From Armatimonadota bacterium (GTDB taxonomy: Bacteria > Armatimonadota > Fimbriimonadia > Fimbriimonadales > Fimbriimonadaceae), in contig JAFLBD010000001.1 in the NCBI GenBank assembly GCA_017303935.1, positions 496,001 to 560,000 on the forward strand: DNA of 64,000 nucleotides, written 5' to 3'. Under the pieces are notes generated by a model. The model was not told the origin of the DNA. It did no database searches and worked only from the letters and a program-made list of their open reading frames with translations. A program made the translations under genes and the position numbers. This document shows, piece by piece, positions 33,624-41,877 of the stretch. The stretch's first letter is position 1. Each line of letters opens with the position of its first letter.

Positions 33624-34145
33624 ATGGAAGTACGAGCAGTCGCTAAATATGTAAAGGTTCAACCTCGAAAGGTTCGAATCGTAGCGGACGTGGTCAAGGG
33701 TCAGCCAGCTATTTTGGCCGCCGCCAAGCTGCGGTTCCATCCTAGTAAGGGTGCCCGAAGCCTGCGAAAGGTCTTGGTCAGCGCGATCGCGAATGCGGCC
33801 GAAAACAACGGAATCAGCGCCGATGCACTGCGCATCCGGTCGATCGCCGTTGACGAAGGGCCAAAGCAAAAGCGAATCACCCAAAAGGCTATGGGCCGCG
33901 GTGCGCGCATCGAAAAGAAGACCAGCCACATCACGGTTGTCTTGGAAGACTACGAGCCAAAAACGGTTTCTGCTGGCTCATCCACCAAGGCTAAGCCACG
34001 ACCAAAGTTTGCTGCACCAAAGAAGGCCAAGGCAGCTAAGGCAGAAAAGGTAGAAGAGGCGCCAGTAGCAGAAGCTGTTGAGGAAGCCCCAGCTGCTGAA
34101 TCTGCTCCAGAGGCCGAAGCACCACAGGGAGAAGCCACAGAGTAA
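33624..34145 (+). CDS. rplV: Ribosomal protein L22 (uL22) with acidic tail
   Basis: 173 residues against a usual 110-115. The core begins [24 protein letters not shown] and ends at THITVVLED-like [13 protein letters not shown]. The last ~60 residues start basic ([18 protein letters not shown]) and end as a run of Glu/Ala/Pro (EEAP repeats). The uL22 hairpin lines the exit tunnel opposite uL4, which also has an added tail here. Its stop and the rpsC start share one base (TAATG). Confidence 0.96.
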   Translation: MEVRAVAKYVKVQPRKVRIVADVVKGQPAILAAAKLRFHPSKGARSLRKVLVSAIANAAENNGISADALRIRSIAVDEGPKQKRITQKAMGRGARIEKKTSHITVVLEDYEPKTVSAGSSTKAKPRPKFAAPKKAKAAKAEKVEEAPVAEAVEEAPAAESAPEAEAPQGEATE

Positions 34146-34873
34146 TGGGTCAAAAAATTCATCCAATTGGTTTCCGAATCGGCGTCATCCGCAAAGCGGA
34201 CAGCAATTGGTTCGCCGACAAGAAGCAATACAAGACTTATCTCAAGTCTGACCGCGATATCCGAAAGGAGATTCAAAAGCGGTTTGGCCTGGGTCTTATC
34301 AGCCGAATCGAAATCGAACGAGCTGCCAACCGGATCAAGATCAACATCTTCACCAGTCGGCCAGGCGCGATCATCGGCCGAGGCGGTAAGGGAATTGACG
34401 ATCTTAGCAACGAACTGAACCGAAGAGTGCGATCTGAAGACCCAACACTCGTCGTTCAAGTCAACGTTACTGAAGTTCGACAACCAGAGCTCGATGCTCA
34501 ACTGGTCGCAGAAAACGTCGCTGTTCAACTCGAAAAGCGCGTTTCGCACCGACGAGCAATGCGGCAAGCCATGACCCGAGCCGTCCGAATGAATGGCCGC
34601 GGTATGAAGATCATGGTCAGCGGACGATTGAACGGTGCTGAAATCGCTCGAACCGAAATGGACAAGGTCGGAAAGGTGCCATTGCACACTCTCCGAGCCG
34701 ACATCGACTACGGAACCGCGACCGCAACGACCCTTTATGGTTCGATCGGTATCAAGGTCTGGGTCTATAAGGGTGAAGTCCTCCCAGAACGACAGCGCGC
34801 TGCTGAAGCTCGCCGCCGAGAAATGGAATCTTTGAAACCAAAAGCAGAGGTGACTGAAAATGTTAATGCCTAA
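34145..34873 (+). CDS. rpsC: Ribosomal protein S3 (uS3)
   Basis: 242 residues. [16 protein letters not shown] start, the KH-domain [44 protein letters not shown], and IKVWVYKGE near the C-terminus. It forms the mRNA entry channel with S4 and S5 (helicase). It overlaps rplV by one base and rplP by 14. Confidence 0.98.
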   Translation: MGQKIHPIGFRIGVIRKADSNWFADKKQYKTYLKSDRDIRKEIQKRFGLGLISRIEIERAANRIKINIFTSRPGAIIGRGGKGIDDLSNELNRRVRSEDPTLVVQVNVTEVRQPELDAQLVAENVAVQLEKRVSHRRAMRQAMTRAVRMNGRGMKIMVSGRLNGAEIARTEMDKVGKVPLHTLRADIDYGTATATTLYGSIGIKVWVYKGEVLPERQRAAEARRREMESLKPKAEVTENVNA

Positions 34874-35384
34874 GCGCGTCAAGTACCGAAAGCAACATCG
34901 TGGACGAATGCGCGGACAAGCCGTGCGCGGTAACACCATCGCATTTGGCGAATACGCTCTGGTCGCAATGGAACCGGCATGGATCACCAGCCGACAAATT
35001 GAAGCCGCTCGTATTGCTATGACCCGTCACATCAAGCGTGGTGGACAAGTCTGGATCCGAGTGTTCCCAGACAAGCCGTTCACCAAAAAGCCGCTTGAGC
35101 AACGAATGGGTAAAGGTAAGGCACCGGTCGAAGGATGGGTGTGCGTCGTTAAGCCTGGTCGAGTCATGTTTGAAATGGCTGGCCCCGCTGAAGAAGTCGC
35201 AAAGGAAGCTATGCGATTGGCAATGCACAAAATGCCGATTGACTGCAAATTCGTAGTCAAATCCAAGATCAAGGCTGCCGACGGAAGTGTTGATGCAGAA
35301 GCCGGAGTGGCAATGACCGCTGGTACCACACCAGAAGTCGTAGCTCCGACAGAAGAGGTCGTTGAGGCGACCAACGAAGAGTAA
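34860..35384 (+). CDS. rplP: Ribosomal protein L16 (uL16) with acidic tail
   Basis: 174 residues against a usual ~137. [19 protein letters not shown] start, [26 protein letters not shown], and the [22 protein letters not shown] loop near the A site. After about residue 138 there is an acidic Val/Glu/Thr/Ala tail ending [10 protein letters not shown]. It is required for late 50S maturation. The rpmC start shares its last base. Confidence 0.96.
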   Translation: MLMPKRVKYRKQHRGRMRGQAVRGNTIAFGEYALVAMEPAWITSRQIEAARIAMTRHIKRGGQVWIRVFPDKPFTKKPLEQRMGKGKAPVEGWVCVVKPGRVMFEMAGPAEEVAKEAMRLAMHKMPIDCKFVVKSKIKAADGSVDAEAGVAMTAGTTPEVVAPTEEVVEATNEE

Positions 35385-35593
35385 TGAAAGAACTGAAGCC
35401 ATCCGAATTACGCGAAAAGAGCGTGCCAGAGCTGGAAGAGCTCGTGGCCAAGGAGAAAGCAGCCCTCTATAAGGCGCGACGCGATCTCGTTTTTCGCCAG
35501 ATGACCGATACCGCAAGCCTCATGGCTCGGCGGCACAACATCGCGCGCATCTTGACGATCATCTCGGAAAAGAAGCGCGGAGGAACTAACTAA
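35384..35593 (+). CDS. rpmC: Ribosomal protein L29 (uL29)
   Basis: 69 residues, two-helix protein. [37 protein letters not shown] and the final [18 protein letters not shown] are standard. It lies at the tunnel exit next to L23. It is coupled by TAATG junctions on both sides. Confidence 0.95.
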   Translation: MKELKPSELREKSVPELEELVAKEKAALYKARRDLVFRQMTDTASLMARRHNIARILTIISEKKRGGTN

Positions 35594-35904
35594 TGGCGAA
35601 GAAAGACGAAAAGAAGGCGCAGGTCGAAGCGACCGTCGAACCACGCGGTCGTCGAAAGACCCGTATCGGCGTTGTCACCAGCACCAAGATGGAAAGGACG
35701 GTGGTCATTAAGATCGTTCGTCGTGTCCAACACCCGCTGTATGGCAAGACCGTTCTTCGAACTGAGAAGTTCAAGGCGCACGTCGACGAGTCGATCCTCT
35801 CCGGCCCAATTGATGAAGGCGATACCGTGGAAATCATGGAATCACGCCCACTCAGCCGAGAGAAGAACTGGCGCGTCATTCGCATCATCGAAAAGGTGAA
35901 GTAA
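35593..35904 (+). CDS. rpsQ: Ribosomal protein S17 (uS17)
   Basis: 103 residues. After a charged ~18-residue N-terminal extension the OB fold is clear: RKTRIGVVTSTKMERTVVIKIVRRVQHPLYGKTV, then EGDTVEIMESRPLSREKNWRV. It binds 16S rRNA early in 30S assembly. Its start overlaps the rpmC stop by one base; an 83-base gap with a hairpin follows. Confidence 0.96.
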   Translation: MAKKDEKKAQVEATVEPRGRRKTRIGVVTSTKMERTVVIKIVRRVQHPLYGKTVLRTEKFKAHVDESILSGPIDEGDTVEIMESRPLSREKNWRVIRIIEKVK

Positions 35905-35926
35905 ACACCTCGATCAACATTTTTGG

Positions 35927-35951
35927 CTGGGATTCCATGATGGAAACCCAG
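35927..35951 (+). other. Intra-operon hairpin between rpsQ and rplN
   Basis: CTGGG and TTCCA (35927-35937) pair with TGGAA and CCCAG (35941-35951), with a three-base loop and one A-A mismatch. No T-run follows. The rplN ribosome binding site AAGGAG follows about 20 bases later. Confidence 0.55.
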
Positions 35952-35987
35952 TCAGCATAACTGGAAAATAAGTAAGGAGTATTAGCA

Positions 35988-36359
35988 ATGATTCAGCAAT
36001 TTTCTAGGCTGAAGGTTGCCGACAACAGCGGCGCACGAGAAGTCATGTGTATTCGAGTGCTCAAGGGGTCGCAACCGAGATATGGTGGAGTAGGCGATGT
36101 CATCGTGGCATCGGTTAAGTCCGCCACGCCAAACATGCCCATCAAGAAGGGTGATGTCATCAAGGCCGTGATCGTTCGATCAAAGAAGGCTATCCGTCGC
36201 GCAGACGGCAGCACACTTCGATTCGACGAGAACGCCTGCGTCGTCATCAACCCAGCCAACCTCGAACCACGCGGTACACGTATCTTCGGCCCCGTCGCTC
36301 GCGAACTTCGCGATTCGAACTTCATGAAGATCGTCTCCCTCGCACCGGAGGTGCTCTAA
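35988..36359 (+). CDS. rplN: Ribosomal protein L14 (uL14)
   Basis: 123 residues, the usual length. [25 protein letters not shown] and [29 protein letters not shown] are diagnostic. It forms intersubunit bridge B8 and is the docking site of RsfS. A good AAGGAG ribosome binding site precedes it. Confidence 0.98.
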   Translation: MIQQFSRLKVADNSGAREVMCIRVLKGSQPRYGGVGDVIVASVKSATPNMPIKKGDVIKAVIVRSKKAIRRADGSTLRFDENACVVINPANLEPRGTRIFGPVARELRDSNFMKIVSLAPEVL

Positions 36360-36363
36360 ATCC

Positions 36364-36801
36364 ATGCCAACTTTCGCTGAACTCAAAGCGGCTACCAAGC
36401 CTGTAAAGCTCAAGATCCGAAAGGGTGATCAAGTCATGATCATCGCTGGCAAAGACAAGGGCCAAACCGGAACCGTCGTTGCTGTCAGCCCAAAGGAAAT
36501 GAAAGTGCTCGTCGCACAGCCAGATCCAGAGAATGACGGTCAATGGTTGCCGCTCAACGCGCAAACCAAGCACTACAAGGCAAAGCGACAAGGCGAGCGA
36601 TCGGTACGATTCAAGAAGCCTGGCCCAATCCATATCAGCAACGTCATGGTGCTTGATCCAGAAACTGGCAAGCCAACCCGAGTGGGTCGACGTGTTGAAA
36701 AGGACAAGCTCGTTCGGTATGCCAAGAAGTCAAACAAGACCATCAAGGATACGGTGGATGCCGATCTCGTGGCTCGACGCGAACAGGAGAAGAAGGCCTA
36801 A
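36364..36801 (+). CDS. rplX: Ribosomal protein L24 (uL24), somewhat long
   Basis: 145 residues against a usual 100-110. The KOW motif is clear (KIRKGDQVMIIAGKDKGQTGTVVAV, residues ~17-41), followed by an insertion around DPENDGQWLPL, then PIHISNVMVLDPETGKPTRVG. A lysine-rich C-terminal extension ends KTIKDTVDADLVARREQEKKA. It is an assembly-initiator protein at the tunnel exit. Confidence 0.95.
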   Translation: MPTFAELKAATKPVKLKIRKGDQVMIIAGKDKGQTGTVVAVSPKEMKVLVAQPDPENDGQWLPLNAQTKHYKAKRQGERSVRFKKPGPIHISNVMVLDPETGKPTRVGRRVEKDKLVRYAKKSNKTIKDTVDADLVARREQEKKA

Positions 36802-36830
36802 GCCCATTCACGGCTAGGTAGGAGAATTCT

Positions 36831-37412
36831 ATGGCACGAAAAGAAAAAGAACTTGCACAAAGTGGCAAGCTGCCCGCTCCGCGACTTCGAGCGCAGTACA
36901 AGGACAAAGTGATGCCAAAGCTCATGGAGAAGTTTGGCTACAGCTCTGTTATGCAGGCACCAAAGATCGAGAAGATCGTCATCAATATGGGCGTTAAGGC
37001 GACCGATGACAAGCACCTCGAGAACTGCGTCCGCGACATGACCATCATCAGCGGTCAAAAGCCGGTGGTCACGACTGCACGAAAGGCTGTTTCGAACTTT
37101 AAGCTTCGAGAAGCGATGAAGATTGGATGCAAGGTCACCCTTCGAGGCGACCGCGCTCTGCACTTCTTCGACAAGCTCGCCACGGTGGTTCTGCCACGAA
37201 TCCGCGACTTCCAGGGTCTCAATCCGAACAGCTTTGACGGTCGAGGCAATTACGGCCTCGGTCTGAAGGAGCAGCTCGTTTTCCCTGAGATTTCGTACGA
37301 TTCATTCGACCGAATTCGAGGAATGGACATCGTGATTTGCACCACTGCAAAGAACGACGAAGAAGCCCGGTTCTTGCTAAAGGAACTTGGTCTCCCACTC
37401 CGCGAGAAGTAA
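36831..37412 (+). CDS. rplE: Ribosomal protein L5 (uL5); last gene of the operon
   Basis: 193 residues. An N-terminal basic extension of ~15 residues precedes [38 protein letters not shown]. The P-site loop [34 protein letters not shown] and the final [26 protein letters not shown] are typical. It binds 5S rRNA and P-site tRNA. It is followed by a terminator instead of the usual rpsN/rpsH/rplF, so the cluster is broken here. Confidence 0.97.
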   Translation: MARKEKELAQSGKLPAPRLRAQYKDKVMPKLMEKFGYSSVMQAPKIEKIVINMGVKATDDKHLENCVRDMTIISGQKPVVTTARKAVSNFKLREAMKIGCKVTLRGDRALHFFDKLATVVLPRIRDFQGLNPNSFDGRGNYGLGLKEQLVFPEISYDSFDRIRGMDIVICTTAKNDEEARFLLKELGLPLREK

Positions 37413-37440
37413 GAACACACTTCACTCTAATACTCCGATA

Positions 37441-37477
37441 AAGCCCCGCAGGATTTTCCTGTGGGGCTTTTCTTTTA
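37441..37477 (+). terminator. Rho-independent terminator of the ribosomal operon
   Basis: A 13-bp stem with one G-T pair (37441-37453 with 37457-37469) is followed by TCTTTT. It lies 28 bases after the rplE stop. Confidence 0.92.
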
Positions 37478-37503
37478 GCAACTATACAGGCGCACTTGGC
37501 AAC

Positions 37504-37534
37504 AAAAAAATCCCCCAGCCCGAAGGCTGAGGGA
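37504..37534 (-). terminator. Terminator of the large lipoprotein gene
   Basis: On the minus strand a 10-bp stem (37525-37534 with 37511-37520, one wobble) closes a stable TTCG tetraloop and is followed by seven T. It is placed tail-to-tail with the ribosomal operon terminator. Confidence 0.92.
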
Positions 37535-37557
37535 TCATCGCTCTCACCTAATGGTGA

Positions 37558-39537
37558 TTACGGGGTGGTGATGTCCAGATTTCGAGTGATGTCGAAGGTC
37601 TGGGTTGCGCCACCAGCAGTTCCTGTCCAGGATCCGCTTACTCGCATCGAAGCAGTCATTGTGCCCGAAGCGGTAGGAGTGATCACGTAGGTCAGGTTGT
37701 TCAATGGCGGGAAGTTGATGTTGCCTGCACCGCTAGAAAGGATGGTTCCAGTCTTGGTGGAGTAGGTCAATTCAGATCCCGAGATTGCGTGGCCGAACGA
37801 GTCGCTGAAGCTCACTGTCACCGTTTGGCCAGTACCTGCAGTACCAGTCAGACCGGTCGAAGTTGGCGATGGGCTGACAAGCATCTTCGCTGGAACGCCA
37901 TAGACATCTACTGTCAAGGTGTTCGAGGTGACCGAGCCAGAAGTTGCAGTTACCGTGAATTGGCCTGCGTTGGAACCAGCTGTGATTGAAGCGGTTAGAC
38001 CAGTAGGTCCGGAGAATCCGGCGTTGCTTTGAGATCGAACGCTAGTGTCATCAGCATTACCTGCAGTGAACGGAAGCGTTGGGCCGGCTCCGTCTGGATC
38101 GGCTGGAACGTTGTTCAGTGTCCACGAGTTGATCGTTGGAATGGTTACGCTCTGAGCATCGACGTCTTGTGCGTCGGTAACTCGGAACTGACCCGAGCCA
38201 GAGCTTGGGCTGGTTGTTCCTGTATCCATTCGCGAAACGCCTGCGATAGTCAAGCTGTTCAGCGGACGAGTGATCGTCACCTTCTTTGTACCATTGATAT
38301 TCGTACCAGCAAGAACGTCAACCTTCACGCCGTCGGCATACTTGATGTTCAACGAATTAAATGCGGAGTTTCCAGCTGCTGGAGTTGGAGTATTGAAGGT
38401 GGCGGAGAAGTTGCCTGCGCCGTCGGTCGTTGCCGATGGCGAAGTCAGGATCGTGCCAGCTGCTGCCGATGGGTATGTACCACCAGAGAAAACTGCCGAC
38501 CCGGTTGCTCGTGCATCTCGAACTTTCCAAGTGATCGTCTGGTTTGGTACCGCAATTCCTCGACCGTTGTTCAATACACCTGCGATCGCTGCTGTGTTAG
38601 CGCCACCAGAGACTGGCCAAACCAGAGTGGCTGGGTCAGATGGAGCGGAGAACACTGCGGCGAAGTTTGCGGTGTTACCGTAGCTGTAAACGGTGCTGTA
38701 GTTGACGGTCATTCCTGGAGCGTCAGGCGACGAGAAGGTCAGGTCAACCTGTGCACCTTCTACACCACCGCCAGCAACGGCAATCTTGCTCGAAGCAAAG
38801 CTCACAGCAGTTGCAGTTGGTCCGGATGGCGATGCATCAGCAACGCTAAAGGTTGTGCCAGGGATCAGGACGCCGTTTGCATCATAGAGAAGCACTGCGA
38901 CATCGTATTGATCGCCAGCCGAGCTCGAAGGGCAAAGTCCTGCGTCACCCGATGCACTGCCGATGATGTCGCCAGGAGCGCCAAATCGGAAGTTCTCGTC
39001 GGAGCCGTAGAATGAGCTTGGGTCCTTGATCAGAACCTTCATCGAAGCAGGTGCGCCTGGAGTGTAGGTACCTGGAGCGTTGTAGCTCAATGCAAGTACG
39101 GTGTTAGCCGTGCCTGCCATCGAGAAGGATGGAGACGAGCCATCGATCTTGTTTTCGCCAGAAAGTTGCAAGCCGCTGAACGAGAGCGAGCAGGTAGGAG
39201 TTCCCGAAGAAATCGAGGTGACATTAGCCACAATCGCGTTGCCGCTGGCCATGTTGAAAGCCTCGCTATCCGCATCTCGAGTGATCGTTCCGTCAGCCAC
39301 CGAGAGAGTGACAGTACCGGCGGTTGGTGCCGCGTACCCGCTTGGAGCGGTCGAAGAAGGAACAACGATCACGGTTGGTGTTGTGTTAGGAACCGTATTT
39401 TGTCGAACGTAAACGTACCCTGCGACGACTCGTGTAGCTGTATTGCCGACAGGAGCCGCATCGCTGCTACCGCCACAACCAACCATCACAGAACCGGTCG
39501 CGACAGCGACGCTACTCAATAAAAATATTCTGCGCAT
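37558..39537 (-). CDS. Large Ig-like/beta-rich lipoprotein
   Basis: 659 residues from the ATG at 39537, supported by CGGAG upstream. The lipoprotein signal peptide MRRIFLLSSVAVATGSVMVG ends at lipidated Cys21, followed by GGSSDAA. The rest is Gly/Ser/Thr/Ala-rich beta-structured sequence, in blocks resembling bacterial Ig-like (Big) domains, with no enzyme motif. It is probably anchored in the outer membrane facing outward, as a surface or adhesion-type protein (inference). It is monocistronic, with its own terminator. Confidence 0.75.
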   Translation of the reverse strand: MRRIFLLSSVAVATGSVMVGCGGSSDAAPVGNTATRVVAGYVYVRQNTVPNTTPTVIVVPSSTAPSGYAAPTAGTVTLSVADGTITRDADSEAFNMASGNAIVANVTSISSGTPTCSLSFSGLQLSGENKIDGSSPSFSMAGTANTVLALSYNAPGTYTPGAPASMKVLIKDPSSFYGSDENFRFGAPGDIIGSASGDAGLCPSSSAGDQYDVAVLLYDANGVLIPGTTFSVADASPSGPTATAVSFASSKIAVAGGGVEGAQVDLTFSSPDAPGMTVNYSTVYSYGNTANFAAVFSAPSDPATLVWPVSGGANTAAIAGVLNNGRGIAVPNQTITWKVRDARATGSAVFSGGTYPSAAAGTILTSPSATTDGAGNFSATFNTPTPAAGNSAFNSLNIKYADGVKVDVLAGTNINGTKKVTITRPLNSLTIAGVSRMDTGTTSPSSGSGQFRVTDAQDVDAQSVTIPTINSWTLNNVPADPDGAGPTLPFTAGNADDTSVRSQSNAGFSGPTGLTASITAGSNAGQFTVTATSGSVTSNTLTVDVYGVPAKMLVSPSPTSTGLTGTAGTGQTVTVSFSDSFGHAISGSELTYSTKTGTILSSGAGNINFPPLNNLTYVITPTASGTMTASMRVSGSWTGTAGGATQTFDITRNLDITTP

Positions 39538-39660
39538 TTTAATTTCTCCGAGAAGTGCTCCGCTCTGGCTTTCCATCTTGGACAGCACAAAACAAAGCGA
39601 CGAACACTAGACCCAGTATACAAGGATTACCCCAGTATTCTTATGAGGAATTTACCTCAA

Positions 39661-39711
39661 TTGAACCTAGGCTAGTGGTCACTATGATTCAAGACGCAGC
39701 ACTAGGTTCAA
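39661..39711. repeat. 10-bp perfect inverted repeat between divergent/upstream regions
   Basis: TTGAACCTAG at 39661-39670 and its exact complement at 39702-39711 flank 31 bases. It lies between the lipoprotein promoter region and the marC stop (39736). It could be a weak terminator of marC on the minus strand or a protein-binding site. The same half-site occurs in the pstS upstream region. Confidence 0.4.
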
Positions 39712-39735
39712 ACGCACCAGAGTTGTACGGGGATT

Positions 39736-40347
39736 TTAGCCTCGAAAGCCGTTCACAACTGAGGTCAATCCGTTCAGGATGAACTGAACTCCGATCACTG
39801 CTGTCAGCAAGGTCATGACGGAACTCAATGCATGCTCGCCAGCCTTCCCGAGCATTCGAATGACTCGTGGCGAGGCTGCCAGAATGACGAATGTTGAACC
39901 TGCCAGTCCGAGAATCGCCACCAACAGTGCCATTTGTTCTGTGTGATGCTGGGCTTGGCCCGCCAAAACCATGACGCTCGAAAGCGCGCCTGCGCCAGCG
40001 AGCAACGGAATCCCGATTGGTACGATTGCGACATCACCACCACTCTGCTGAACCTCTTCGTCCTTAGCGCCATTCATCGTGCGGAGCGAACTTAGCAACA
40101 AGATCAGCCCGCCAACGATTTGAAAGGCAGGAACAGTGATCCCGAAGAATGCGAAGATCGCGCGGCCAGCGACGCTGAACAGCACCAGTGCAATGAGGGT
40201 CACCAACGAGGCTCTCAAAGCAATTTGTCGTCTTCGATCAGCTTCGCTAGCGGTGATGGCAACAAAAATCGGCGCAGCCGACAGTGGGTTCACCATCGCA
40301 AAGAGCGTGCTAAACGCCAGAATGCCGAACTCAAGAGGAAATTTCAT
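39736..40347 (-). CDS. MarC-family integral membrane protein
   Basis: 203 residues with six hydrophobic helices. Family features: FAMVNPLSAAPIFVA in the first helix, GGLILLLSSLRTMNG, the VPIGIPLLAGAGALSS motif and a final VIGVQFILNGL. MarC/UPF0056 proteins have been suspected of amino-acid or small-molecule export, but their function is not established. It overlaps the upstream lrp-type regulator by 17 bases, so the regulator probably controls it. Lrp regulators often sit beside amino-acid exporters. Confidence 0.88.
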   Translation of the reverse strand: MKFPLEFGILAFSTLFAMVNPLSAAPIFVAITASEADRRRQIALRASLVTLIALVLFSVAGRAIFAFFGITVPAFQIVGGLILLLSSLRTMNGAKDEEVQQSGGDVAIVPIGIPLLAGAGALSSVMVLAGQAQHHTEQMALLVAILGLAGSTFVILAASPRVIRMLGKAGEHALSSVMTLLTAVIGVQFILNGLTSVVNGFRG

Positions 40348-40822
40348 CGAGAATTCCCCCTCCGGATGGGATCGGAATGTGCGTCGTGGACTTGGCGCTT
40401 GAAAGCACGAATGTGGTGTTTAACCGCTGCACTCCATCGAGGTTCGAAAGCTCTTCAAGCAAAAACTTCTCGTAGGCTCGAGTGCTTGGCGCAACAATCT
40501 TGAGGAGGTAGTCCTCATTTCCAGCGATATGGTGCACTTCCACCACGTTTTTGAACTGACAGACTCGATCCAAGAACTCACGAGATTCCTTCGATCCGTG
40601 AGATTTCATGATCACCGCAACGAATACCGTCACGTCCATTCCGATGCTCTCGCGATCGATCAAGGCGGTGTAACCCGTGATGAAGCCTTGTGCTTCGAGC
40701 TTGTTCACCCGGGCAAGCGTTGGCGCAGGAGTCAAGCCGATTTTCTGCGCGAGTTCGACATTGGTCATCCGACCATCTGCCTGAAGCGCTTCCAAAATTT
40801 TCCTATCCATTTCGTCCAACAT
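40331..40822 (-). CDS. Lrp/AsnC-family transcriptional regulator
   Basis: 163 residues. The N-terminal AsnC-type helix-turn-helix (LDEMDRKILEALQADGRMTNVELAQKIGLTPAPTLARV, to about residue 50) is followed by the RAM ligand domain (about 65-140; FVAVIMKSHG, VEVHHIAGNEDYLLKI). Such regulators sense amino acids as octamers or dimers. Cotranscription with marC suggests control of amino-acid export or detoxification. The promoter is a perfect TATAAT six bases before the ATG, giving a leaderless transcript. Confidence 0.92.
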   Translation of the reverse strand: MLDEMDRKILEALQADGRMTNVELAQKIGLTPAPTLARVNKLEAQGFITGYTALIDRESIGMDVTVFVAVIMKSHGSKESREFLDRVCQFKNVVEVHHIAGNEDYLLKIVAPSTRAYEKFLLEELSNLDGVQRLNTTFVLSSAKSTTHIPIPSGGGILDEISS

Positions 40823-40828
40823 ATTGAT

Positions 40829-40834
40829 ATTATA
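40829..40834 (-). promoter_or_regulatory. -10 box (TATAAT) of leaderless lrp-marC
   Basis: A perfect TATAAT on the minus strand is followed by exactly six bases and then the ATG at 40822. Confidence 0.65.
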
Positions 40835-40892
40835 TGCTGTTGGATGACGAAATATCAGCTAAAAATTGCGGATTGGGACTATTGTCCGATAT

Positions 40893-41465
40893 TTACACTG
40901 GCTTTTTGCTTCTCAGACGATCCGAATATTCTTTGCGAAATTTGGCGACTTTTGGTGCAATTACCGCACTGCAATAGCCGGCGTTCATTGTTATCTTTTG
41001 CAGTGCGCCCGCATTTTCAAATCTTTCAAAGTAGTTCAAATGCTCCGGTTCCGCAACAAAAAACTCCGAAAGTGGCTCAAGCGTGGTGACGATGGGCTGA
41101 TCAAAGATCGCTTCACGAGTGAGTTCGTTGATGACTTCTATGGCGAGCTGCTTGTCGGCGTCGTTGGCATAGAAAATTGCTGATCGGTACTGAGTGCCGA
41201 CGTCTCCGCCTTGACGATTGAGGGAAGTTGGGTCGTGAGTGACAAAGAAGATTCGCAATAGATCGGCGCGCGATACGACAGTTGGGTCGAATTCGATGCG
41301 GACACCTTCTGCGTGTCCCGTAGTCCCAGAGCAAACTTGCTTATAAGTCGGGTTCGGAAGGCTACCACCGGTGTAGCCGCTCTCGACCTTGTGAACGCCA
41401 TTCAACTCAACAAAAATCGCCTCAGTGCACCAAAAGCATCCCGCGGCGACAACCAACGTTTCCAT
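40893..41465 (-). CDS. msrA: Peptide methionine sulfoxide reductase A
   Basis: 190 residues from METLVVAAGCFWCTEA at 41465. The catalytic GCFWC motif has its cysteine at residue 10. VESGYTGG, YKQVCSGTTGHAEGVRIEFDP and HDPTSLNRQGGDVGTQYRS are all MsrA signatures. It reduces S-methionine sulfoxide in proteins using thioredoxin. The later cysteine in MNAGYCSA is a likely resolving residue. The gene lies 25 bases downstream of the coiled-coil membrane gene. Confidence 0.96.
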   Translation of the reverse strand: METLVVAAGCFWCTEAIFVELNGVHKVESGYTGGSLPNPTYKQVCSGTTGHAEGVRIEFDPTVVSRADLLRIFFVTHDPTSLNRQGGDVGTQYRSAIFYANDADKQLAIEVINELTREAIFDQPIVTTLEPLSEFFVAEPEHLNYFERFENAGALQKITMNAGYCSAVIAPKVAKFRKEYSDRLRSKKPV

Positions 41466-41490
41466 GGCAGGTTCTACGCTGAGATTAGAA

Positions 41491-41853
41491 CTAATTACGG
41501 CGGGCGGATTTGCGATTCGCCAAGAATCCGCGGAGGAGGGTGAGGCCGAATAGAACCATGGATGCCGCTTCAGCCTTACCCGTAAACGCCGAAACGAGCG
41601 AATTGACATTGGTCGCGACGCCGGACGCCTCGCCGCCCACCTTGGTCGTGACTTTATGGACTTCGGTCACAAGGCCTTCCACCTTCTCAGACACTTTCTC
41701 GACCTTAGCAGAGAGTAACCGGATTTGCGCGTTCAGGGAGTTGACCGCTGCCATTAGCTTGATCAACAGCGCAATGAGCACCAAAAAGCACAGCGTGCCG
41801 AGCACAAAGAAAATGCCGGAAACGACGTACCACCACTCAGGAGCATGTTCCAT
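41491..41853 (-). CDS. Membrane-anchored coiled-coil protein (DUF948-like)
   Basis: 120 residues from the ATG at 41853; an upstream TTG at 41865 is possible. One N-terminal transmembrane helix (about 8-31) is followed by a heptad-like coiled coil (about 35-85: LNAQIRLLSAKVEKVSEKVEGLVTEVHKVTTKV). A short hydrophobic segment and a basic tail close it. The arrangement resembles DUF948 general-stress proteins. Function unknown. It sits between the DUF5695-like gene and msrA, all on the minus strand. Confidence 0.6.
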   Translation of the reverse strand: MEHAPEWWYVVSGIFFVLGTLCFLVLIALLIKLMAAVNSLNAQIRLLSAKVEKVSEKVEGLVTEVHKVTTKVGGEASGVATNVNSLVSAFTGKAEAASMVLFGLTLLRGFLANRKSARRN

Positions 41854-41877
41854 TACTGATTCCAAATTACCCGGAGT

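Noticed and set aside
33655-33680. A GGTTCGAATC stretch resembling a tRNA T-arm
   Set aside because: It is inside the rplV coding sequence and no acceptor or anticodon arm is found around it.
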